Assembly: GCA_026014905.1 (NCBI GenBank)
Contig: JAOZHK010000255.1
Location: forward strand, 1 to 20,033
Length of the DNA stretch: 20,033 nucleotides
Direction: 5' to 3'
Source: Candidatus Bathyarchaeota archaeon
Lineage (GTDB): Archaea > Thermoproteota > Bathyarchaeia > RBG-16-48-13 > GCA-020355125
How positions within the stretch are numbered: position 1 is the first letter of the stretch; each line of letters begins with the position of its first letter. Below are positions 14,029 through 20,033 of this stretch, one piece after another. The notes below the pieces were generated by a model. That model saw only the letters and a program-made list of their open reading frames with translations. It did no database searches and was not told where the DNA came from. The position numbers and the translations under genes are program-made.

Positions 14029-15450
14029 ATGCCTAATGTGAATGTACTTTCAGAAAGGTATGCAACCAAAGAAATGAATGATATCTTTTCGGAGAAAGGA
14101 AGAATACTGCTGGAACGAGAATTCTGGATTGCGGTCTTGAAAGCTCAAAAAAAACTGGGTGTTGACATTTCCGAGGATGCCATTCAAGCATACGAAGAAG
14201 CAAAAGATCGAATAGATCTGAATTCAATTCGTGAGATTGAAGAACGAACCCGTCATGATGTGAAAGCCCGCATTGAAGCGTTTAATCTCGAAGCTGAAGG
14301 TTTCCAGCTGATTCATCGAGGATTAACCAGTCGGGATCTTACAGACAACGTTGAGCAAATTCAGACACTTCGCGCGTCTCAAATAATTTTTGATAAATAC
14401 ATTGCGATTCTCGACAAATTCATCGCAAAAGCGAACCAATATGCGCACATCATTATTACAGCTCGAACACATCGTCAAGCAGCTCAGCCAACAGTCCTCG
14501 GACGACGTTTAGCGATGTGGGCTGAAGAACTGTACTCATCACTTATCGAGTTTGAAATTTTTATCAATAGTTACCCTTTACGGGGAATGAAAGGCCCTGT
14601 TGGAACTCAAGTTGATTTATTACATTTGCTCGGCACACCAGACCAAGTCACTAAATTCGAAAAGATAATTACCGAGGCATTAGGATTCCGAGCAGTTTTC
14701 GTATCACCCGGACAAATTTACCCCCGCTCATTAGATTATAAAGTAGCTTCCCATCTAGCATTCTTAAGTAGTGCTTGTGAAAACTTTGCGAAAAGTATGC
14801 GATTGATGAGTGGGCATGAACTTGTAACTGAGGGTTTTAAAGAAGGGCAAGTGGGGTCGAGTGCTATGCCTCACAAAATGAACACTCGTAGTTCAGAGCG
14901 AATTTGTGGTTTCTCTACATTATTGAAGATGTACGCTGATGGAGCATCACGTCTTTCGGGAGATCAATGGGAAGAAGGAGACGTTTCTTGTTCTGTTGTC
15001 AGACGAGTCATTATCCCCAACATGTTTTATGTTTCTGATGGATTATGTGAAACGATGCTAACTGTATTAAACGAGATGGGAGTCTATCCCAACAAGATTC
15101 AAGCGGAAGTTGATCGATACATGCCTTTCATGGCAAGTACAGAATTGCTTGCTAAGGCAGTGACACGAGGATTAGGTCGTGAACGAGCTCATACGATGAT
15201 ACGACAATATGCCACGGCGGAAGCTCTAAAACTACGTGAAGAACCAACATCAACAAACACATTGGCTGAAAAACTCGGCACAAATCCAGAGTTTCCGTTA
15301 TCAAGAGCTGAAATTGAAGACATTTTAGCAAATCGGGAGCAGTTTATTGGGAATGCCAGACAACAGATCGAGATAATCACCAAGCAAATAATGCCCTTAT
15401 TACACAAGCATCATCATGCTAGGCATTACGAACCGCAGCCCATTTTATAG
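14029..15450 (+). CDS. purB: Adenylosuccinate lyase
   Basis: A 473-residue member of the fumarase/aspartase superfamily. It catalyses two steps of purine synthesis: SAICAR to AICAR plus fumarate, and adenylosuccinate to AMP plus fumarate. The superfamily signature GSSAMPHKMNTRSSE is at residues 276-290, with the catalytic Ser in the flexible GSS loop. The catalytic acid His is in ARTHRQAAQPT (His148) and the substrate-binding ERTRHDVKA block is at 72-80. The length and all helical blocks are normal. AGGTAG lies about 10 bases ahead of the ATG. It follows the TIR-like gene by 54 bases. The partner enzyme gene purA lies 3.5 kb downstream on the same strand. Confidence 0.97.
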   Translation: MPNVNVLSERYATKEMNDIFSEKGRILLEREFWIAVLKAQKKLGVDISEDAIQAYEEAKDRIDLNSIREIEERTRHDVKARIEAFNLEAEGFQLIHRGLTSRDLTDNVEQIQTLRASQIIFDKYIAILDKFIAKANQYAHIIITARTHRQAAQPTVLGRRLAMWAEELYSSLIEFEIFINSYPLRGMKGPVGTQVDLLHLLGTPDQVTKFEKIITEALGFRAVFVSPGQIYPRSLDYKVASHLAFLSSACENFAKSMRLMSGHELVTEGFKEGQVGSSAMPHKMNTRSSERICGFSTLLKMYADGASRLSGDQWEEGDVSCSVVRRVIIPNMFYVSDGLCETMLTVLNEMGVYPNKIQAEVDRYMPFMASTELLAKAVTRGLGRERAHTMIRQYATAEALKLREEPTSTNTLAEKLGTNPEFPLSRAEIEDILANREQFIGNARQQIEIITKQIMPLLHKHHHARHYEPQPIL

Positions 15451-15954
15451 AACTCGGCTAGCTGGCTATACTTTCGTCTTAACTTGTTAAGGAGAACCTT
15501 TTTTTGGACTGTCAGTCAGTTTTTTAAATCCGTGGTAAAGGGCGATATTACTTAAAGCAATTGTTACAAGTGTAAGAGCAAAAATGATTTTTGACAAGAC
15601 TTCTCAAATAATCTGTTGATTTTCATACATATGTGTGTTTTCAAGAGCAGCATAGCAGATAAATTATAGACACTTGAGTGCTATTTGTTAACAAGTAGCT
15701 AACATCATAAAAAAGCTAAAAAATACTACACTCTGCATGGAATCCGCCCTTTTGAATAGTCTCCAAGAAAAGCTCCAACTTGGTGAAGGTCTTCCTTGTT
15801 ATCATGTCGCCCAAAGCGCGCGCTCGAAAATACTCGCTGGAAGAAGAACACCTTTACGCGCACGTATCATAATAGTTTGGAAGTTGTTTCTATCTAAGAG
15901 AGTTTAAACCTGCAATGTCGACTCGAGTGCATAGAAAGGTGGGGAGTTATTGTG
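15451..15954. other. Intergenic region between purB and tRNA-Leu
   Basis: About 500 bases with no confident gene apart from a possible short membrane ORF on the - strand (15487-15597). A run of seven T at 15498-15504, about 50 bases past the purB stop, and six T at 15520-15525 may end purB transcription. An 8-base GC-alternating tract (15816-15823) and a palindromic TACGCGCACGTA-type motif (15855-15866) are present. A 56-codon + ORF (15737-15907) has neither ribosome-binding site nor recognisable domain. Confidence 0.4.
15487..15597 (-). CDS. Possible 36-residue single-span membrane protein
   Basis: The frame reads MSKIIFALTLVTIALSNIAL then YHGFKKLTDSPKKGSP: one membrane helix followed by a positively charged tail, a coherent tail-type topology that random DNA rarely gives. 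The start would be a TTG at 15597 with GAGAAG just upstream. The same frame continues upstream through a TGA to an ATG at 15630 (8 codons MYENQQII before the TGA), so the gene may be a broken or recoded longer ORF. A TATA-like stretch (CTATAATTTA on the - strand, around 15660-15670) lies further up. Its function is unknown and it may not be a gene at all. Confidence 0.3.
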   Translation of the reverse strand: MSKIIFALTLVTIALSNIALYHGFKKLTDSPKKGSP

Positions 15955-16071
15955 TGGTGCGGGAGGTGGGATTCGAACCCACGAACCCCTTTGAGACAGG
16001 GTCCTAAGCCCTGCGCTTTCACTGATTTACGCGCGCGTATATCAACTTTGACCTGACTCGGCTACCCCCGC
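15955..16071 (-). tRNA. tRNA-Leu(UAG) with 29-nt noncanonical D-arm intron
   Basis: Read on the - strand, the acceptor strand GCGGGGG (5' end 16071) pairs with CTCCCGC (one G-U). The CCA is encoded at 15957-15955. The anticodon stem CAGGG/CCCTG encloses CTTAGGA, giving anticodon UAG (leucine). A class II variable arm and T-arm GTGGG-TTCGAAT-CCCAC are present. The D-arm is interrupted: exon 1 ends GGTCAAAG and exon 2 starts GCGCAGGG, with 29 bases between. Joining them restores a normal D-arm (GCC/GGC stem, G18-G19) and an 85-nt class II tRNA plus CCA. A TATA-like AT-rich element lies about 30-40 bases upstream (16099-16112). Confidence 0.95.
16017..16045 (-). other. tRNA-Leu intron with bulge-helix-bulge-like splice structure
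   Basis: The intron lies in the 3' side of the D-stem, about positions 23/24. It folds on itself: TGAT pairs with ATCA and, after an A/A mismatch, the palindrome TACGCGCGCGTA closes a hairpin. Exon bases UCAA pair with intron GUGA at three of four positions, flanked by three-base bulges AGU and AAG. This is nearly the bulge-helix-bulge cut by archaeal splicing endonuclease. The boundaries are inferred from the restored D-arm. Confidence 0.8.
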
Positions 16072-16218
16072 GTCGTATAGATATGGTTGAGCACTGTTTT
16101 GTATTTTTTGTTCATCAATACGATCAGATCATTTTAATTCCTGATTAATTATTGTATTAATATTGATAACAGGCTAATTGTTGTTCAGAAAAACTGCACT
16201 AACTATTGGGAGAGGAAG

Positions 16219-17826
16219 ATGTCAGGGAAAACAACCTTTCAAGATCTAGCACGATTGTTTGAGAAATTGGCAAAGACATCAAAACGGAATGAGAAAAAGA
16301 AGCTGATCAGCTCATTTCTCATGAGTCTCGATCATAATGAAATTCTAACTGCAACTGAATTCATCACAGGTCAGATCTTTCCTCAAGCAGACAATAGGGT
16401 TCTCGAGATTGGTTCCCGAATGCTTAGCGATTTACTTCAAGAAGATCAACAATTAACTCTTACGTCTACACCCCTGACTCTTCGTGCAATGAGTCAAGTT
16501 TTCAGCGACATTGCAAAGACCCGAGGAAAAGGATCTCGCTCAAAAAAGAGGAAACTATTGCGAGGACTATTCAGTCGCATTACTCCTCTTGAACGGAAAT
16601 ATTTGGTTCGACTTTTTCTGGGAGAACTGCGCATTGGAGTAGTCGAAGGAATAACCTTAGAAGCTATCGCAGAGTTCTCATCAACGGATATTGCCTTAGT
16701 TCGCAGAGCGCATATGTTGCTCGGAGATATTGGCAAAGTCGCACAGGTAGCCATTATTTCCGGTGAAAAAGGCTTACAGGGCGTGCAATTAGAACTCTTC
16801 ACTCCAATTAAACCCATGCTTGCTGAGATGATGTACTCAGTGGATGATATATTCATCGCTCACCCTGAACAGATAGCGTTCGAATACAAGCTCGATGGGG
16901 CTCGCGTTCAAATCCATATACGTCACCATCAAGTGAAAATCTACAGCCGACGACTAACAGAAGTGACTGATAGCTTACCTGAGATCCGTAATCTGGTAAA
17001 AAAGAACATCAGCGCCACGGAAGCGCTTCTTGATGGAGAAGTTCTTGCATATGGGGATGTAGGAAAACCATTACCCTTCCAAGTATTAATGCGGCGATTC
17101 AAGCGAGTTCATCGTATAAAATCAATGCAACAACAGATTCCGTTAAAACTCTTTCTGTTTGATATCTTGTACTTAAATGGGAACCTATTGATTGATGAAC
17201 CATATGCTACTCGATGGAAAAAACTGTCAAAGATCAGTACATCGGAGATGCTGACGCCCCGCCTCCTTACCAACAAAGTTGAAATTGCGAGATCATTTCT
17301 TCAAGAATCGGTTCATGCGGGTCATGAAGGCATAGTAGCGAAAGTTTTGGATAGCTCTTACTCTCCAGGTGTACGAGGACGTAAGTGGTTTAAGGTTAAA
17401 CCAGCTGAAACCCTCGATGTTATTATTGTTGCGGCAGATTGGGGATATGGACGACGATCCAACTGGCTAAGCAATTATCATTTGGCAGTGTATGATTTAC
17501 AAACAGGAATCTTGCAGAGTATTGGAAAGACATTTAAAGGACTGACCGATCAAGAATTTCGAGAGATAACTTCTCAATTACAACAATTAAAACTCCGTGA
17601 AACGCCATTTACTGTATTTGTACGACCTGAAATTGTGGTAGAAGTCACATTTAATGAAATTCAGCAAAGCCCCACTTACCCATCGGGATTCGCCCTTCGA
17701 TTCGCTCGGATAACTCGCATAAGAAGAGATAAAAGCCCAGATTCTGCTGATACGCTTGATCGTGTTCGAACTCTCTTCAACAAACAATTTCAGTATAAAT
17801 CAAAGTATCAAGTTCCCTTAAAATAG
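16219..17826 (+). CDS. lig: ATP-dependent DNA ligase (archaeal type)
   Basis: A 535-residue replicative/repair ligase that seals nicks through a lysyl-AMP intermediate. Residues 1-200 are the helical DNA-binding domain. The adenylation domain follows, with nucleophile Lys224 in EYKLDGARVQIH (motif I), SRR (243-245), DGEV (272-275), FDILYLNG (314-321), EGIVAK (370-375, motif IV) and WFKVKP (390-395, motif V). The OB-fold C-terminal domain runs from about 415 to the end, including RRDKSPDSADT. It is somewhat shorter than the usual 560-600 residues but no motif is lost. GGGAGAGGAAG precedes the ATG. The 3' end overlaps the convergent nucS gene by 19 bases. Confidence 0.96.
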   Translation: MSGKTTFQDLARLFEKLAKTSKRNEKKKLISSFLMSLDHNEILTATEFITGQIFPQADNRVLEIGSRMLSDLLQEDQQLTLTSTPLTLRAMSQVFSDIAKTRGKGSRSKKRKLLRGLFSRITPLERKYLVRLFLGELRIGVVEGITLEAIAEFSSTDIALVRRAHMLLGDIGKVAQVAIISGEKGLQGVQLELFTPIKPMLAEMMYSVDDIFIAHPEQIAFEYKLDGARVQIHIRHHQVKIYSRRLTEVTDSLPEIRNLVKKNISATEALLDGEVLAYGDVGKPLPFQVLMRRFKRVHRIKSMQQQIPLKLFLFDILYLNGNLLIDEPYATRWKKLSKISTSEMLTPRLLTNKVEIARSFLQESVHAGHEGIVAKVLDSSYSPGVRGRKWFKVKPAETLDVIIVAADWGYGRRSNWLSNYHLAVYDLQTGILQSIGKTFKGLTDQEFREITSQLQQLKLRETPFTVFVRPEIVVEVTFNEIQQSPTYPSGFALRFARITRIRRDKSPDSADTLDRVRTLFNKQFQYKSKYQVPLK

Positions 17827-18620
17827 CGATCCAATGTATCCCGCTGTCTCGTTTTGTCAAGTAATTCAGCACATGTTTTTGGATCAACCAGTTTAAATTC
17901 AATGTTTAAAGTTACAAGCAATTGTTGTACGCCTTTTGATATGCGCGGAGCCGCAATGATTCCCCTTACTTGGTCACTTCGTTCACCGCGAATTACATCT
18001 AAGTATTTTTGTAATTGCATTACTGCGCTTCTATTAGCTGTTCTCCGTTTAATTTCAACCACTACAAACTGTCCCTGAGAATCTATACCATATACATCTA
18101 TGAAACCTGGTGCGATTCTCTTCTCATAGTTGATCACACGAAAACCTTCTTCGATAAGAGCGGGTTTGAGAAGAATAGCGCGTTGCATATCTTTTTCCGT
18201 TGCATATAAGTAAAAAGCCCCACTATCAACAAAATCCAAACTCAGAATCGCTGAGATATTCGTAAATGTAATTTTCAGCTGCTCCCTGAGCTTTCGGTTA
18301 AGAACCGTAATAACTAGCTGATTTCCCGCAAGAGTCGAATGAAAGAAGCAACCTGAAGTCTTACGATCGGCCATTGAATCGGAAGATGAGGACATGTAAT
18401 TAATGGGTTCGAGTCCCCGTGGGCGATGGACTAATACATTGCCATCAGCCTTGATACATAGTAACCGTTCCCCATCCTCAAGAGTGGAAGTAGCCCGACC
18501 TCGATACTGAACATTACACAACCCAGCGATGACAAGTGTACGATTATGCTCGAGAGCTTCTTGAATTAAAGCTAATGAGGAGTCTGATGAGGGATTGATG
18601 AGTGCTTTACTTTTCTGCAT
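17808..18620 (-). CDS. nucS: Mismatch-specific endonuclease NucS (EndoMS)
   Basis: A 270-residue dimeric nuclease that cuts both strands at mismatched bases, the archaeal/actinobacterial non-MutS mismatch-repair route. The N-terminal DNA-binding domain includes YRGRATSTLEDGERLLCIKADGN-type residues 39-61 and VHRPRGLEPINY (64-75). The C-terminal RecB-like nuclease has Asp175 (GFIDVYG), Glu189 and Lys191 (VVEIKRR), then AVMQLQKYLDVI. The last residues RDTLDRYF (260-267) look like a PCNA-interacting motif with Leu263 and Tyr266-Phe267, although Arg replaces the usual Gln. TGAGGATC lies about 6 bases ahead of the ATG. It is convergent with, and overlaps the end of, the DNA ligase gene, a sensible partner in repair. 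Confidence 0.95.
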   Translation of the reverse strand: MQKSKALINPSSDSSLALIQEALEHNRTLVIAGLCNVQYRGRATSTLEDGERLLCIKADGNVLVHRPRGLEPINYMSSSSDSMADRKTSGCFFHSTLAGNQLVITVLNRKLREQLKITFTNISAILSLDFVDSGAFYLYATEKDMQRAILLKPALIEEGFRVINYEKRIAPGFIDVYGIDSQGQFVVVEIKRRTANRSAVMQLQKYLDVIRGERSDQVRGIIAAPRISKGVQQLLVTLNIEFKLVDPKTCAELLDKTRQRDTLDRYFKGT

Positions 18621-18908
18621 ACAGTGATCCTCATATTGGGTACGCCGATCGATCTAGTTTGCGAATTGGTTTATTAAACGATACAAAAAATAGGGCGGGT
18701 AAACTAAATACTTTCGCTAACACGTGTAATTTAGTTTTTCATAACATTTACATGAACCTGTTCGAAGCTTGCGCAGATTACACCATAAGAAAAGTCAGAG
18801 TCAAAAACTTATATCTATCCTTCACTCAACTAAGTAAAGCCTGAGAAGCAATTCGAAATGAGAATTGTTCGTGTGTGAAACCTTGATTGTATAGAAAATA
18901 GGTCATTT

Positions 18909-20033
18909 ATGATGTCATGTACAGTAATTGTTGGCACGCAATTTGGGGATGAAGGAAAAGGGAAGATAGTTGATTATTATAGTGATAATGTAGACATTAT
19001 TGTCCGATATAATGGGGGAGCCAATGCGGGACATACCGTTGTGATAGGAAATGAGAAATTTGCATTCCGTTTACTCCCCTCAGGAGTTCTGAGAAGCGAG
19101 AAAACTGTTATTCTTGGTCATGGAATGGCGATTGATCCAGAAGTTCTACTCTCTGAAATCACAGCACTTCGGGAACGAGAAGTGATTCCTGCACAAATCA
19201 TTGTTAGCGACCGTGCTCACTTGGTTTTTCCCTATCATAAAGTTCAAGACGAATTAGAGGAAACTCTGAAGAATTCTCTTCGTGCAGGGACAACGAAACG
19301 AGGAATCGGTCCCTGTTATAGCGACAAAGTTGGACGTTTTGGGGTGAGAATCTGCGATTTACTCGATGAAAAGGTGCTTTCTGAAAAACTAGATACGTTT
19401 ATTCCACTTAAAGAGAAGATTTTTTCAGCTTATGGTTCCGAGACCAACCTCGAGCATCAAACGTTACTGACGAAATATTTAACCTATGGTCAAAAACTAC
19501 GTCCCTATATTGATAACGCCCTCCATACGGTATATTGCGCGATTCAAAACAATAAACGGATTTTGTTGGAAGGCGCACAAGGAACTCTTTTGGACGTAGA
19601 TTATGGGGTCTATCCGTACGGAACTTCATCGAACGCAGTCTCTGGAGGTGCATGTACTGGTGCAGGGATTCCACCAAACCACATCACACAGATCATAGGA
19701 GTGGTCAAAGCCTATACTAGCCGAGTGGGTGAAGGACCGTTTCCAACTGAAATCTACGGACTACTCGGTGAAACGATTCGTGAAAGAGGAGGAGAATATG
19801 GAACGGTTACGAAAAGACCTCGACGATGTGGATGGCTTGATCTTGTGATGGTTAATTATTCAATAAGAGTTAACGGAGTTACAAGCCTTGCACTAACCAA
19901 ATTGGATGTTTTGAGTGGTTTCGAGAAACTCCAAATTTGTACTGCATATGACTACCGAGGAACAATTATTCAACAGTTTCCAGCAAACACACGTATACTC
20001 GCAGAAAGCAAACCAATTTATACACAGCTCCCG
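18909..20033 (+). CDS. purA: Adenylosuccinate synthetase (partial, runs off the window)
   Basis: The first 375 codons of PurA, open to the window edge. The enzyme joins aspartate to IMP using GTP, and PurB then releases AMP. Seen: the GTP-binding loop GTQFGDEGKGK (9-19) with catalytic Asp14, NGGANAGHTVV with catalytic His42, GTTKRGIGP (IMP binding), EGAQGTLLDVDYG and KRPRRCGWLDL. All are intact. Two ATG codons stand in tandem at 18909 and 18912; a short AGGT precedes them. The gene is divergent from nucS with a 288-base gap that holds no convincing gene. Confidence 0.97.
   Translation, partial: MMSCTVIVGTQFGDEGKGKIVDYYSDNVDIIVRYNGGANAGHTVVIGNEKFAFRLLPSGVLRSEKTVILGHGMAIDPEVLLSEITALREREVIPAQIIVSDRAHLVFPYHKVQDELEETLKNSLRAGTTKRGIGPCYSDKVGRFGVRICDLLDEKVLSEKLDTFIPLKEKIFSAYGSETNLEHQTLLTKYLTYGQKLRPYIDNALHTVYCAIQNNKRILLEGAQGTLLDVDYGVYPYGTSSNAVSGGACTGAGIPPNHITQIIGVVKAYTSRVGEGPFPTEIYGLLGETIRERGGEYGTVTKRPRRCGWLDLVMVNYSIRVNGVTSLALTKLDVLSGFEKLQICTAYDYRGTIIQQFPANTRILAESKPIYTQLP

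Noticed and set aside
15737..15907. 56-codon + ORF beginning MESALLNSLQEKL
   Set aside because: It has no Shine-Dalgarno sequence or correctly spaced TATA box, no recognisable domain, and includes a CG tract. It could be a gene remnant but cannot be supported.
18400..18425. T-arm-like sequence GGGTTCGAGTCCCC resembling a tRNA end
   Set aside because: It lies inside nucS and encodes the conserved VHRPRGLEPI block on the other strand; no acceptor, anticodon or D-arm can be built around it.
18602..18844. 80-codon + ORF between nucS and purA
   Set aside because: It begins antisense inside the nucS start region and has irregular composition and no ribosome-binding site.
1..20033. CRISPR array, insertion sequence or rRNA
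   Set aside because: No regularly spaced repeats, transposase, terminal inverted repeats or rRNA signatures were seen. The only recombinase is the tyrosine integrase, for which no att repeats could be found by eye.

Overview
The window is archaeal chromosomal DNA. Lineage markers include an ATP-dependent DNA ligase with an archaeal-type layout, the mismatch endonuclease NucS/EndoMS, a GPN-loop GTPase, a DUF373 membrane protein, an archaeal cis-prenyltransferase, small winged-helix and zinc-ribbon proteins, AT-rich TATA boxes about 27 bases upstream of leaderless starts, and a tRNA-Leu gene with a noncanonical intron. The gene mix and the many small orphan membrane and winged-helix proteins would fit an Asgard-type or related mesophilic archaeon, but that is inference and no 16S rRNA or lineage marker is present.

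Positions 1-4360 are an accessory-looking stretch. A nitroreductase, a small four-helix membrane protein and an extreme low-complexity repeat protein form a likely operon on the + strand. Facing them on the - strand are two orphan membrane proteins, two small orphan proteins (one winged-helix-like) and a cupin. Positions 4361-6189 hold a 57-residue Cys/His protein and a tyrosine recombinase with a long coiled-coil tail. Together they look like a small acquired cassette.

Positions 6363-12883 are core genome. An M24 Xaa-Pro peptidase gene faces a tight seven-gene - strand operon: zinc ribbon, CinA-like protein, GPN GTPase, COG1340-like coiled-coil protein, DUF373 membrane protein, MTAP-family phosphorylase and cis-prenyltransferase. 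Positions 13097-15450 carry a winged-helix protein, a stand-alone TIR-like protein and adenylosuccinate lyase (purB).

After a 0.5-kb gap come tRNA-Leu(UAG), DNA ligase and nucS (convergent, with overlapping 3' ends) and the start of adenylosuccinate synthetase (purA), which runs off the window. PurA and PurB together convert IMP to AMP. The phosphorylase returns purine bases from (methylthio)nucleosides, so purine metabolism is a recurring theme. Ligase and NucS form a DNA-repair pair.

The most notable observations are the 29-nt D-arm intron in tRNA-Leu with a near-canonical bulge-helix-bulge, the tetrad-to-pentad repeat protein, the isolated TIR-like protein, and alternating CG tracts in noncoding DNA, one of which forms the core of the tRNA intron.
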